64,000 nucleotides of DNA. Origin: Actinomycetota bacterium (GTDB lineage: Bacteria; Actinomycetota; Rubrobacteria; Rubrobacterales; Rubrobacteraceae). Made by a program: the position numbers and the translations under genes. Positions 23,943 to 32,575 of the stretch are shown one piece after another. The stretch covers positions 1 to 64,000 of the forward strand of contig CADDYV010000013.1 of NCBI GenBank assembly GCA_902810695.1, in the 5' to 3' direction. The notes beneath the pieces are model-generated. The model was not told the DNA's origin and searched no databases. It saw only the letters and a list, made by a program, of their open reading frames with translations. Position 1 is the stretch's first letter. Each line of letters begins with the position of its first letter.

Positions 23943-23950
23943 CGGCTACG

Positions 23951-23982
23951 AAAAAGCCCGGAGCCTCTGGAGGCTCCGGGCT
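23951..23982 (-). terminator. Rho-independent terminator of erpA
   Basis: On the minus strand a 12-bp GC-rich stem (AGCCCGGAGCCT with its complement, loop CCAG) is followed by TTTTT. It lies 22 bp after the erpA stop. It is the clearest intrinsic terminator in the window. Confidence 0.88.
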
Positions 23983-24004
23983 ACAAACTTCGCTCGGACG
24001 TTTT

Positions 24005-24352
24005 TTAGCAGGTGAACGAGCCGCCGCAGCCGCAACCGCCGCTGACGTTCGGATTCTCGACCTTGAAGCCGGCGCCCATGAGGCCCTCGACGTAGTCGAA
24101 CTCGCTGCCCATGATGTAGGGAACGCTCATCGCGTCAACGACGACCCTGACACCCTTCGTCTCGAAGACCTCGTCATCCTCGGCGATCTCGTCGTCGAAG
24201 TAGATGTTGTACTGGAAGCCGGAGCAGCCGCCGGGACGGACCCCGATCCGGAGCGCGAGATCCTCTTCCCCTTCCTGGGCCATGAGAGCCTTGACCTTCT
24301 CGGCGGCGTTGTCGGTAATCGTTACGATAGCTTCCTGTTGCGTCTGGTCCAT
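24005..24352 (-). CDS. erpA: HesB/IscA/ErpA-type Fe-S cluster carrier
   Basis: 115 residues, typical A-type carrier length. GGCSGFQYNIYFDD holds the first ligand cysteine and the C-terminal SGGCGCGGSF supplies the CxC pair; a further Cys ends the protein. These bind a 2Fe-2S or 4Fe-4S cluster for delivery to apoproteins. ATG 24352 has GGGAGG 6 bp upstream. A strong intrinsic terminator follows. The exact paralogue (ErpA, IscA or SufA) cannot be settled by sequence alone. Confidence 0.92.
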   Translation of the reverse strand: MDQTQQEAIVTITDNAAEKVKALMAQEGEEDLALRIGVRPGGCSGFQYNIYFDDEIAEDDEVFETKGVRVVVDAMSVPYIMGSEFDYVEGLMGAGFKVENPNVSGGCGCGGSFTC

Positions 24353-24427
24353 TCAGCACCTCCCAGGGGAATGCCGTAGTAAGTTAGCTTTGTGTGCAAG
24401 TCATTATTACATCGCCAGGCAAACATA

Positions 24428-26710
24428 TCAACGTAGCCTTCTGATGATGCTCCTCAACCGCCCCTGGATCGTCTTGCGAGAGTATGCTCGCAGAGACTTG
24501 AGGCCGGCTTTTGCCCGCCAGAGGAGCGAGGCGGGGTTTACGACACCGAGCGCGCGCCGCCAGAGGGGTAGTATCGCGTAAGCCCGCCGCGCTCTCCGGT
24601 AGGCGATTTGCACCGTCCGGTAGGTCTCGGGGCCCGCCTCTCCAGAGTACAGGTAGCCCGAGTAGGCGCGGGAGAACTCTTTGAACGGTCCGCTCTCGAG
24701 TCCTGCGGCGTCAGCCAGCAGGAGTATTCTCTCCATCGGGGTGAGCGCGGGGGAGTCCGCCAGGCGCGCCTTGCCCGGGGGCAAGATGTCCCGGAGGCGT
24801 CCTGTGAGATCCTCGTAGAGGGCATCTGGATCCCCTTTGCGGAGCAGCAAACCTTTCGTCAGCGGCACGGAAGCGACGAGGATAACCAGCAAGAGGGTGT
24901 ACGGGATCCAGGGCGGCACCGTAGACGGCCGTTGCTGCTTACTTCTGCTTTTGTGCTTTTCTGGGGAAGTCGCGTGCTGCTTTTTCTCTGAGGAACTCTG
25001 GATCGAAGGAGCCACCCCGTGCCCGAGGGGGCGCTTTTCATAGAGGTTGGGAGAGTTTACAGCGGCGTCCTGGCCGATGGCGGGGTTCTGCGGCATAGGG
25101 GCGTTGGCCTCCATGGCGTTGGGCACGGAGAATCCGGGTGTCGGGTCGAAAGGATACCAACCGACTCCGGGGAAGTAGATCTCGACCCACGTGTGCATGT
25201 CGTAGCCGGTAACCATGTACTCGTTCGGTCGCGCCTGCTGCCCCTCGGTGGCGCCGTAGACTATCCTCGAAGGCACGCCCATCTCCCGCGCGAGCAAAGC
25301 CATCGAGGTTGCGAACTGGGTACAGAAACCCTCCCGCTTGTCGCCCAGAAACTCCTGCAGCTCCTGTCCCGGCGGGTACTTGACGTTGAGGTTGTAGACG
25401 AACCCCCCGTCGTAGAGCAGATAGCGCTGGATGGCCCGCGCCTTCTCGTAAGGGGTTACGGGCCGGTAGCGGCGCTGGATCCGCTCTGCCGTCTTTTGCA
25501 GAACTTCCGGCCTGTTGCCCGGAAGTTGCAGGTATTTTTGCCTTATCGTCTTCGAATAGCTCGTTCCGGCATTCTGTAGTTGCTCGGCTGTGGGCTCGGG
25601 CACTTTGGAGATAACCCTGTATTCAGTGCCGTCGCCAAGAGTATTGGCTACCGACCACGAGCCGTCGGAGTGCCGCTGGGCATCCGGCAGCGAGGTATTC
25701 ACGATCTCATATCCGCCAAAGACCAGATTCGTCTCGGAATCCAGAACCTTGACCCTCTGATAAACGGTGCGCGTCGGGACTTTGGGTGATATCTCCTCCC
25801 CGTCGCTCTCGCCGGGACTGGTGGTGCTCGTCCACCGCACGCCGTCGAAGTGATCCAGCGTCCCCCCGCGCCAGTAGAGCGGCTCCGAGCTCTGGACCTC
25901 GAAGATCTGGGCGTCTCTTCCGGCGCTCAGGTAGTCCCCCACATCCGCCTGCGTGCTGAGACGGGAGGTCTGGCCGGCTCCGATTCTGGTCCAGTCTATG
26001 GCTCCGGGGCGGATCATCGAGCTGGCGAGCGGCATTTTCGGCAGCAGGAGGACTATCAGGACGACAGCGACCCCGGCCACCACACCCGACCGGCTGAGAC
26101 TCCTCAGGCTCCCGGTCGAGCCCACGGTGCCCGTGGCGTACAGGAGGGCCACGGCGCTGACCAGAAACACCGCGAAGTACGGCCCGATGCCGTCCTCGAA
26201 GCTGATGGTGCTCAAAACGCCGACCGTGAGCCCCAGGATGGTTACCGAGATAACCGGGCTCCTCTCGTAGAGCGTGGCCGAGGTCGCAAACGCCACCAGG
26301 ATTACGACTACCGGTATCAGAAGTACGAAAAGCCCGGACTGCAGGTCGTAGGGGACCCGCTGGAGGTACATGATGTTCGCCGCGGTAAAAACGTCGCGCC
26401 AGATCTCTGCCGCCAGCCTCCGCCAGCCTGAGATGGAGAGCGGCAGTCTCCCGTAGACGGCGACGAGCGTGTACAGCGCCGCAGCCGGGAGCAGCAAGAT
26501 GAATCGGTAGCGACCCGCCGACCCTACGAGAATGGCAACGATCGCCGCCCCCGCCATCACCGCGAAGGCGCTCTGCGTGCTGCCCAGAAGCCCCGAAAGG
26601 TCGTCCGCAGATCCCCCGTAGGGATTGCCGGTAAAAACGACACTGAACGTGGTCCCGGCCGCAAGCGCGGCTGCATAGAGCGAAGCCCTGATCCAGAGTT
26701 CGCGCGTCAT
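24428..26710 (-). CDS. Transglutaminase-like membrane protein (TgpA-type)
   Basis: 760 residues. The N-terminal third has about seven membrane helices (DUF3488-like, to about residue 225). A large extracellular transglutaminase-fold domain follows, with catalytic Cys in GFCTQFATSMALLAREMGVP, His in GYDMHTWVEIYFPG and Asp in WYPFDPTPG. One more membrane helix (near 630-650) and a cytosolic DUF4129-like tail complete it. It overlaps the DUF58 gene by 4 bp (ATGA). The MoxR-DUF58-TgpA trio is a recurring bacterial operon linked to envelope protein handling. Confidence 0.92.
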   Translation of the reverse strand: MTRELWIRASLYAAALAAGTTFSVVFTGNPYGGSADDLSGLLGSTQSAFAVMAGAAIVAILVGSAGRYRFILLLPAAALYTLVAVYGRLPLSISGWRRLAAEIWRDVFTAANIMYLQRVPYDLQSGLFVLLIPVVVILVAFATSATLYERSPVISVTILGLTVGVLSTISFEDGIGPYFAVFLVSAVALLYATGTVGSTGSLRSLSRSGVVAGVAVVLIVLLLPKMPLASSMIRPGAIDWTRIGAGQTSRLSTQADVGDYLSAGRDAQIFEVQSSEPLYWRGGTLDHFDGVRWTSTTSPGESDGEEISPKVPTRTVYQRVKVLDSETNLVFGGYEIVNTSLPDAQRHSDGSWSVANTLGDGTEYRVISKVPEPTAEQLQNAGTSYSKTIRQKYLQLPGNRPEVLQKTAERIQRRYRPVTPYEKARAIQRYLLYDGGFVYNLNVKYPPGQELQEFLGDKREGFCTQFATSMALLAREMGVPSRIVYGATEGQQARPNEYMVTGYDMHTWVEIYFPGVGWYPFDPTPGFSVPNAMEANAPMPQNPAIGQDAAVNSPNLYEKRPLGHGVAPSIQSSSEKKQHATSPEKHKSRSKQQRPSTVPPWIPYTLLLVILVASVPLTKGLLLRKGDPDALYEDLTGRLRDILPPGKARLADSPALTPMERILLLADAAGLESGPFKEFSRAYSGYLYSGEAGPETYRTVQIAYRRARRAYAILPLWRRALGVVNPASLLWRAKAGLKSLRAYSRKTIQGRLRSIIRRLR

Positions 26711-27948
26711 CCGGTCCCCTTCAGCCCGGCCTCCGCGAGCCCCGCCACGCCTTCGGGATGGCGCATCACCAGCACCGTTGCCCCTGCGGCTTCGAGGCGT
26801 CCTACCTCTTCCAGGAACTTCGCTTCGTGGTCCCGGTTCGAGACGCCGGAACGTCGGTAGGTGTAAGATGCGAGTGTCACCACTATCACCGTCAGGCCCG
26901 CGCCTCGCAGCTTTCCTATAGTCTCTGGAAGCTCCTCGTCGCGGGAACGGGAGACCATAATAACCACGTCGCCCAGGCTTTTACGCTCGTCGTAGACGGC
27001 CTCTCCCAGGGCTCTGTCGCCGTCGGCCTTGACCGTCGCGAGAGCCTTCATGGCTTCCCAGTAATCACCCTCGTCCCCGGCGAACTCCGTGGCGACGCCC
27101 CGCCGGTCGTTGCACATCAGACGGCACGGCAGACGTTCTTCCGCGAGGTGGTTGAGCATCGAGGCCGCCGCCGAGACCGCATCCTCTACCTCCCTCTCCG
27201 GGGCCCGCAACCCCTGGCGGCGCATATCCAGGGCCACGGTGTAACGCTTGGGCGCGTGGCGCGCGAACTCCTTGACGTACAGCTCTCCGGTGCGCGCGAG
27301 GCTTTTCCAGTGGATGTGCCGCCGGTCGTCGCCCCGGCGATACTCCCTGATCCCCGAGAACTCGTCCCCCTGGCGTCCGAAAGCGCCCTGGTTCACCGAT
27401 CTGGCGCTGCTCCCGCGCAACGGGAAACCGGAGAGCTCGTGTATCTCCGGGTAAACAAGAACCTCCGTGCGCTCCTCGAACTCCTTCGTGAAGCGCAGCA
27501 TCCCGAAAGGGTCCTCCACCCGGACCGCAGCCGGCCCGAGCTCGTAGATCCCCCGCCGCGCGAAGGTTACAGAAACTTCGATTTCCCCATCTTTTCCCTC
27601 CTCCGGAGCGGATACCTCGAAGCTGCGGAGATCAGGCAGCCGATCCTTCACCTCTACCCTGGAGCCGCCGAAAAATGAGCCGCCCGAGAGCGAGAGAACG
27701 ACCCTCGCGGGCTGCCCGACGGTGATGCGCGCCCCGGAGGAAACCTTCCGGGAGAACCCCAGATTACGAGAGTTGAAAAGCCCCAGCAACAGCGCCGCTA
27801 TGACGAGCGCGATCAGGAGGTAGGCGAGCTGGAAGAACTGGGTCGTACCGACCGCGATCGCAACCCCCAGGACCAGAATCCCCACCACGAGCGCCTGCCA
27901 GCCCCGGGCCGTCGGTCTTACGGCGATCCGCGGGGCTGCCTTTCGCAC
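26707..27948 (-). CDS. DUF58 domain membrane protein
   Basis: 413 residues: two N-terminal membrane helices (about 15-60), a beta-rich extracellular-type middle region, and the DUF58 core with the diagnostic GDEFSGIREYRRGDDRRHIHWK at about residues 190-212 (written here by its two ends: GDEFSGIREY and RHIHWK). A von Willebrand A-like segment follows (VDMRRQ, VVIMVSRSRDEE). GTG 27948 is the start. It lies 5 bp after moxR and overlaps the transglutaminase gene by 4 bp. It probably acts as a partner recruited by the MoxR ATPase. Confidence 0.92.
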   Translation of the reverse strand: MRKAAPRIAVRPTARGWQALVVGILVLGVAIAVGTTQFFQLAYLLIALVIAALLLGLFNSRNLGFSRKVSSGARITVGQPARVVLSLSGGSFFGGSRVEVKDRLPDLRSFEVSAPEEGKDGEIEVSVTFARRGIYELGPAAVRVEDPFGMLRFTKEFEERTEVLVYPEIHELSGFPLRGSSARSVNQGAFGRQGDEFSGIREYRRGDDRRHIHWKSLARTGELYVKEFARHAPKRYTVALDMRRQGLRAPEREVEDAVSAAASMLNHLAEERLPCRLMCNDRRGVATEFAGDEGDYWEAMKALATVKADGDRALGEAVYDERKSLGDVVIMVSRSRDEELPETIGKLRGAGLTVIVVTLASYTYRRSGVSNRDHEAKFLEEVGRLEAAGATVLVMRHPEGVAGLAEAGLKGTG

Positions 27949-27953
27949 GGCTT

Positions 27954-28925
27954 CTATACCGCCTCTGTAACCGGCACCGATCCCAGGATGTCTTCCACTA
28001 TCGCCCTGGTAACGCTACTATATCCTGCGTACCCGTTCTCTGTACCCCCCGCGCGTCTCGCCCCCGCGGAAGGGATGATCCGGTGCGAGAGTACCGAGGG
28101 CGCCAGCGCCTTTACATCATCGGGGATGCAGTAGGAGCGCCCTTCGGTGGCGGCCCTGGCTTTGGAAGCCTCCAGAAGCATCCGGCTGGCCCTCGGAGAG
28201 GCGCCGAGATACGAATCCCCATGCTTCCTCGTCGCCGAGGTTACGGAGACCACGTAGCGCAGGACGGCCTCGCTTGCGTGCACCTCGTCCACCAACTGCT
28301 GCATCTGCAGAAACTCATCCAGGCTCACGACGGCCTCTAGGTCCGCAACCGGGTCCCGCGCGAGCTTTAGCATTTCCTTCTCGGCGTCCCCATCCGGGTA
28401 GCCGATCTCCATCTTGATCATGAAGCGGTCCAGCTCGGCGTGCGGCAGCGGGTAGGTCCCTTCGTGCTCGATGGGGTTCTGCGTCGCGAGAACCCCGAAA
28501 GGTTGCGAGATAATCCTCGTCTCGCCATCCACCGTCACCGAACCCTCCTGCATCGCCTCAAGCAGCGCGCTCTGCGTCTTGGGAGAGGCGCGGTTGATCT
28601 CATCCGCCAATACCACGTTCGCGAACAACGGACCAGCCCAGAACTCGAAGGCCCTCGTATCCTGGTTGTAGATGTTGAGGCCCGTAACGTCGGAGGGAAG
28701 CAGATCCGGGGTGAACTGTATCCTGCTGAACTTCGCCTGGATCGAGCGCGCGAGCGACTTCGCCAGAAGCGTCTTCCCCACCCCGGGCACGTCCTCGATC
28801 AGCACGTGTCCCCTTGCTAAAAGCGCCGCCACCGCAAGAAAAACACTCTCTCGTTTGCCGCTGATGGCGCGCTCGACGTTATCTACTATCCTCTCTACCC
28901 TATCCGCAAAACCCTCGTAGTCCAA
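27954..28925 (-). CDS. MoxR-type AAA+ ATPase
   Basis: 323 residues. Walker A GVGKTLLAKSLA, Walker B VVLADEINRASPKTQSALLEAM, the pre-sensor PFGVLATQNPIEHEGTYPLPHAE stretch and a C-terminal lid domain identify MoxR. It is the first gene of the trio with DUF58 and transglutaminase. Start TTG 28925 follows GGTGGAG at 5 bp. The family remodels or assembles metalloenzymes and envelope complexes; its client here is unknown. Upstream 28926-29017 contains no gene. Confidence 0.93.
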   Translation of the reverse strand: MDYEGFADRVERIVDNVERAISGKRESVFLAVAALLARGHVLIEDVPGVGKTLLAKSLARSIQAKFSRIQFTPDLLPSDVTGLNIYNQDTRAFEFWAGPLFANVVLADEINRASPKTQSALLEAMQEGSVTVDGETRIISQPFGVLATQNPIEHEGTYPLPHAELDRFMIKMEIGYPDGDAEKEMLKLARDPVADLEAVVSLDEFLQMQQLVDEVHASEAVLRYVVSVTSATRKHGDSYLGASPRASRMLLEASKARAATEGRSYCIPDDVKALAPSVLSHRIIPSAGARRAGGTENGYAGYSSVTRAIVEDILGSVPVTEAV

Positions 28926-29017
28926 GGAATCTCCACCCTATTTTTGGAGACGACAAACAAGGATTATACCAAGCGTATAAGCGAAACCTGCTGCACATTT
29001 CGGACTAATTTTTCGGG

Positions 29018-29578
29018 CTAAACAGCGGGCTCGGCCAGGGGAGCCTCCCCGTAGAACTGCTCGACGTAACGGCGCTGAACCGCGTTTAGCTCCCGCGAGT
29101 ACCACACCATCACCACGTATCTGGGTTCTTTTGGTGTGCTTTTGGGATACATCCCGCATTCCATCGGCAGCCGGTTACCCTTCCTCGCGTTGCACTTGGT
29201 GCAGGCCGTAACCACGTTGTCCCAGGTATTGCCGCCGCCGCGCGAGATGGGCTTCACGTGATCGCGCGTCAACCTCTCGCCACGTCCCAGATCGTTCCGG
29301 TGTTTGCCGCAGTACTGGCACTTGTAGTTGTCGCGCGCGAAGAGGATGGCGTTGGTAACGTGCTTGCGCAGGCGACGGGGTATCTCGACGAACTTGACCA
29401 GCCGGATCACCAGTGGGTAAGGGTACTCGCTCTTCTCCGAACGAAACCTGCGCTCCAGGTTGGCCTCCACGATCTCGGCCTTCTCGGAGACGACAAGAAC
29501 GATGGCCCTCTTGACAGGTACCAGGGCCAGCGGTTCATAGCTCGCGTTCAAGGTCAGGCACCGCGCCACGCTCTGCAT
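29018..29578 (-). CDS. HNH endonuclease family protein
   Basis: 186 residues. The C-terminal half holds the HNH module: KCQYCGKHR, then RLTRDHVKPISRGGGNTWDN and ACTKCNARKGNR, combining two CxxC zinc pairs with the catalytic His and Asn. The N-terminal 75 residues (LTLNASYEPLALVPVKRAI) match a widespread chromosomal HNH subgroup found outside restriction systems. No methylase or mobile element is nearby, so a housekeeping nuclease role is more likely than restriction. The ATG at 29578 has no clear ribosome-binding site. Confidence 0.88.
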   Translation of the reverse strand: MQSVARCLTLNASYEPLALVPVKRAIVLVVSEKAEIVEANLERRFRSEKSEYPYPLVIRLVKFVEIPRRLRKHVTNAILFARDNYKCQYCGKHRNDLGRGERLTRDHVKPISRGGGNTWDNVVTACTKCNARKGNRLPMECGMYPKSTPKEPRYVVMVWYSRELNAVQRRYVEQFYGEAPLAEPAV

Positions 29579-29640
29579 TTTAGCATAACCGGATGCTTGT
29601 CAATACAGAGTTCCCTTATCTACGCCTTTTTACGAAGTTT

Positions 29641-30687
29641 TTACTTCATGGGGGCGGTCTTTGGCGCTGCGAGGACGGCCTCGAGTATCGGAGCCGCAGA
29701 ACTCCTTAGCGGATCGGCAACAGGCAGCCCGGTTTCCTCCGCGATGGCGGAGATGTATTTCTCTGACTCTCCGTCATCCAAGCTCCTGGTGTTGACGCTG
29801 ATGGCGACCACGGGCGCGGGTTTTACCAGGGCGGCGACCTCTTCGTAGAGGCGCACCGCGCGGGGAACTTCCGGGCGCGGGACCCCGGCCAGGATCTCCT
29901 CTCCAGAGGCGTCGGCGCAGAGGACCAGGCAGTCGGGACACGAGCCGTGCAAAAGCCCCAGCGTAACCCCGGAGTAGGCCGGGTGGGCCAGGGCCCCCTG
30001 CCCCTCCACCAGGATGAGATCGGGATTTCTCTTCGCCGCTTCGAGAACGAGCTGCTCGGCGGCCCCGGCGATGAAATCTGAGATCACGGCGTCAACGCAT
30101 ACACCCCACCCGGAGATGATTATCCCCGTCTGTCCTGTCGCGGCGAACTCTGTCTTTACGCCGGCTTCTCTCGCGGCCTGCTCCACCTCCAGCGTCGCGG
30201 TCATCTTGCCGACGGCGGCGTCGGTTCCAACGGTCAAGGCGATCCTGGGCTCTACGCCGAATCCCTCGCCGGAGAAGAGCGGAATCTCCGCTGGCGGCTC
30301 GCGCACGTCCCAGACTTTCCTGCCAGGAAACTCCGGCGCGAGGCGCTGGTGCAAACCGCTCACGATCTCCACCCCGGCCTCTGAGGCTTCTTTGAGGCCC
30401 GCCATCCACTCCTCCGGCAGCCGCCCGCCCGCGGGCGCCAGCCCGACGAGCACGGATGTCGGGGAGTAGTCGAGGGCTTCCTGCATAGAACCGACGATCG
30501 GGGCGTCCCGCCGCACCTCCGGCATAACCTCCAGCGCGCGTTTTCCGGCGAGGGTGGAGTCTATGACGCAGACAACCTCGTCTTTGCCGTAGCGCAGGAG
30601 CCCGTGGGCGGTCTTGGCGTGGCGGTCGGTGAAGTACCCCTCGGCGAAGATCGCGTATCGGCGCTCGGGGACGCTCTCCGGGATCAC
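29641..30687 (-). CDS. DUF1611 protein, DgcN-like (candidate D-glutamate N-acetyltransferase)
   Basis: 348 residues from GTG 30687, which overlaps the epimerase stop as GTGA; a longer upstream frame is non-conserved. An N-terminal Rossmann-like part (YAIFAEGYF, SVLVGLAPAGGRLP) is followed by a P-loop domain with VGTDAAVGKMT and GQTGIIISGWGV, as in DUF1611. Family members include DgcN, reported to N-acetylate D-glutamate before a racemase step by DgcA, an enolase-superfamily enzyme. The immediate neighbour here is exactly such an enzyme. The DgcN assignment is by family and context and is not proven. Confidence 0.82.
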   Translation of the reverse strand: MIPESVPERRYAIFAEGYFTDRHAKTAHGLLRYGKDEVVCVIDSTLAGKRALEVMPEVRRDAPIVGSMQEALDYSPTSVLVGLAPAGGRLPEEWMAGLKEASEAGVEIVSGLHQRLAPEFPGRKVWDVREPPAEIPLFSGEGFGVEPRIALTVGTDAAVGKMTATLEVEQAAREAGVKTEFAATGQTGIIISGWGVCVDAVISDFIAGAAEQLVLEAAKRNPDLILVEGQGALAHPAYSGVTLGLLHGSCPDCLVLCADASGEEILAGVPRPEVPRAVRLYEEVAALVKPAPVVAISVNTRSLDDGESEKYISAIAEETGLPVADPLRSSAAPILEAVLAAPKTAPMK

Positions 30688-31679
30688 AGTGGCCCCACCC
30701 CCAATCCCGGTTTCTCTGAAAGAACTATGCGACCGTCCTCGAACCCGAGACCTCCGAAGGGATCGTCGGCGAGCAGCATCGGACCATCGAGGTCCACGAA
30801 GTCCACGAGGCCGGATATCTGGGCCGCAGCCGCTATCCCTAAAGAAGTCTCGACCATGCAACCGAGCATGACCCTCATGCCGCAGGCGCGGGCGGTATGC
30901 ACCACCTCCAGCGCCCGCCGGATGCCGCCGCACTTGGCGAGCTTTACATTCACCCCGCTCACAGAGCCCGTAAGAGGCGGCACGTCTTTTGCGACGATGG
31001 CGCTCTCATCGGCGATGACCGGGATGGGTCGGGCGGCCTCGGTCGCACCTTTCAGGGCCTCTGGTCCAGCCGAAGCGGGCACGGGCTGCTCGATCATGGC
31101 TACGCCGATCTCCTTCAGCTCCCGCGCGATATCGAGTGCTTCTTCCGGCGAGAACGCTTCGTTGGCGTCAACCCAGATATCCGCGTCCGTAGCCCCGGCG
31201 ACCGCCTGGACGGTCTCGATGTCCTTCCTGCTACCGACCTTCACCTTGAAGATCGGCTGCCGCGGAAGCCCGCGGGCGCTCTGTAGCGTCGTCTCTTTGT
31301 CGGCGATGGCGAGGGTGTAGGCGCTAACCGGCTCCGGGAGCCCCAGACCCAGAAGCCGCCAGACCGGTACGCCGAGCTTTCTGGCGGCGAGGTCGTGGAG
31401 CGCCGAGTCCAGGGCGGATTGGGCGCTCGGCGGCAGGAAATCGTTCTCTTGGAGAGTGCCCTCGATGTCCCAGGGATCTTTTATTCTCACGGACCGCAGG
31501 GCTTTGCAGGCGTCATCGGCGTTCTGGCCGTAGTAGGCGGTGGGCGCGGCCTCGCCCCACCCGGTAAGCCCGGAGTCTTCAATCTCGAAGACCACACACC
31601 GAAACGTATCCGAGGAGCTGCGGGCGATGGCGAAAGTCCGCCTAGTGTGTACGGTGATGATATCCGCCCTGATCTCCAC
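30684..31679 (-). CDS. Enolase-superfamily epimerase (dipeptide epimerase / DgcA-like)
   Basis: 331 residues with a capping domain and a beta-barrel. The catalytic KVKVG lysine, metal ligands in DANEAFS, the later Glu in IEQPVP and IADES, and a second catalytic lysine in VNVKLAKCGG are all present, matching muconate-lactonizing-type epimerases such as L-Ala-D/L-Glu epimerase. Overlap with the DUF1611 gene suggests N-acetyl-D-glutamate racemase (DgcA) or dipeptide epimerization in wall-peptide use. Start GTG 31679 has AAAGGAG 9 bp upstream. It is divergent from the two-component system. Confidence 0.88.
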   Translation of the reverse strand: MEIRADIITVHTRRTFAIARSSSDTFRCVVFEIEDSGLTGWGEAAPTAYYGQNADDACKALRSVRIKDPWDIEGTLQENDFLPPSAQSALDSALHDLAARKLGVPVWRLLGLGLPEPVSAYTLAIADKETTLQSARGLPRQPIFKVKVGSRKDIETVQAVAGATDADIWVDANEAFSPEEALDIARELKEIGVAMIEQPVPASAGPEALKGATEAARPIPVIADESAIVAKDVPPLTGSVSGVNVKLAKCGGIRRALEVVHTARACGMRVMLGCMVETSLGIAAAAQISGLVDFVDLDGPMLLADDPFGGLGFEDGRIVLSEKPGLGVGPL

Positions 31680-31767
31680 TTCCTGCGACTCCTTTCTCTA
31701 ACTGCCGGGTGCCATTGTAGCGGGGGCAGGTCGAGCGCGCGAGAGTGATACCAGAGGGCGCAACGTT

Positions 31768-31773
31768 TATAAT
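31768..31773 (+). promoter_or_regulatory. Predicted -10 box of the PhoP-like operon
   Basis: A perfect TATAAT lies 40 bp before the TTG start at 31814; no good -35 is seen at 16-18 bp, so an activator-dependent promoter is possible. Confidence 0.45.
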
Positions 31774-31813
31774 TTCATGCGACTTGGGCCAGACTAAACA
31801 GGAGCTGGACGCC

Positions 31814-32566
31814 TTGGCTGAGACGAAGGCAGAGATTTTGATCGTAGAAGACGACCGGGTGATACTTGAAACTCTGGCATACAACCTTTCGCGCGCAGGG
31901 TTTTCCACCAGCCGTGCCATGACGGGAGCGGAAGCCTTGAAACTCGCCCGGAGCAGACGGCCAGATCTCATCCTGCTGGACATCATGCTTCCAGGCCAGA
32001 GCGGCATAGAGGTCTGCGAGAAGGTCCGGGAGCAGGATGAGGACGCCATCATCATCATGCTGACCGCCAAAGATGCCGAGGAAGACAAGCTCAGGGGATT
32101 CGAGGTCGGCGCCGACGACTACGTAACCAAGCCCTTTAGCATGAAGGAGCTCATGGCGCGCGTAAACGCCAACCTCAAGAGGAGCACCACCGTAAACGGG
32201 CGGGGCAAAATCCTGGAGGCCGGAGACCTGGAGCTCGACACCAAGAACTTCACGGCCAGGGTGAAAGGCGAGCCGTTGAGCCTGCGCCTGAAGGAGTTCG
32301 AGCTTCTGGTGACCCTGGCCTCGCGCCCCGGAGAGCTAAAGAGCAGAGAGGAGCTGGCAAAAGAGGTGTGGGGACATGCGGGGGTGGGCGCTTCGCGCAC
32401 CATAGACGTTCATATCCGCAGAATAAGGGCCGCACTCGCCGAACGCTCCTCCTACGAGTACATCCACACCGCGAGGGGTCTGGGATACCGCTTCGAGCCC
32501 CGGCTGAGAAGCCAGGAAGATGCCTCCGAAACGGTCAACCCGGATACCTCTGAACCACGAAGGTAG
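31814..32566 (+). CDS. OmpR/PhoB-family response regulator
   Basis: 250 residues from TTG 31814 (AGGAG 9 bp upstream); an ATA/GTG-type earlier frame adds an unconserved 23 residues. The receiver has the acidic pair in ILIVEDDRV, acceptor Asp in LILLDIMLPG, Thr in LTAKD and Lys in VTKPFSMKEL. A C-terminal winged helix (SLRLKEFELLVTLAS to RGLGYRF) binds DNA. The sensor kinase gene follows 9 bp downstream. It resembles PhoP/RegX-type regulators, so phosphate control is possible but unproven. Confidence 0.93.
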   Translation: MAETKAEILIVEDDRVILETLAYNLSRAGFSTSRAMTGAEALKLARSRRPDLILLDIMLPGQSGIEVCEKVREQDEDAIIIMLTAKDAEEDKLRGFEVGADDYVTKPFSMKELMARVNANLKRSTTVNGRGKILEAGDLELDTKNFTARVKGEPLSLRLKEFELLVTLASRPGELKSREELAKEVWGHAGVGASRTIDVHIRRIRAALAERSSYEYIHTARGLGYRFEPRLRSQEDASETVNPDTSEPRR

Positions 32567-32575
32567 GCGAGAGTA

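Noticed and set aside
24428-28925. MoxR-DUF58-transglutaminase trio as a new system
   Set aside because: This gene order is widespread and already recognised, so it is annotated but not listed as novel.
29018-29578. HNH protein as part of a restriction or defence system
   Set aside because: Neighbours are housekeeping envelope and metabolic genes, with no methylase, ATPase or phage gene in support.
29579-29612. Perfect TTGACA upstream of the HNH gene as a promoter
   Set aside because: The nearest -10-like TATGCT is only 10 bp away and no -10 box is found at 16-18 bp.
30688-30933. N-terminal extension of the DUF1611 protein
   Set aside because: Arg-rich and unlike the family; it runs antisense-free through the epimerase gene in another frame. 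GTG 30687 gives the GTGA overlap and the conserved N-terminus.
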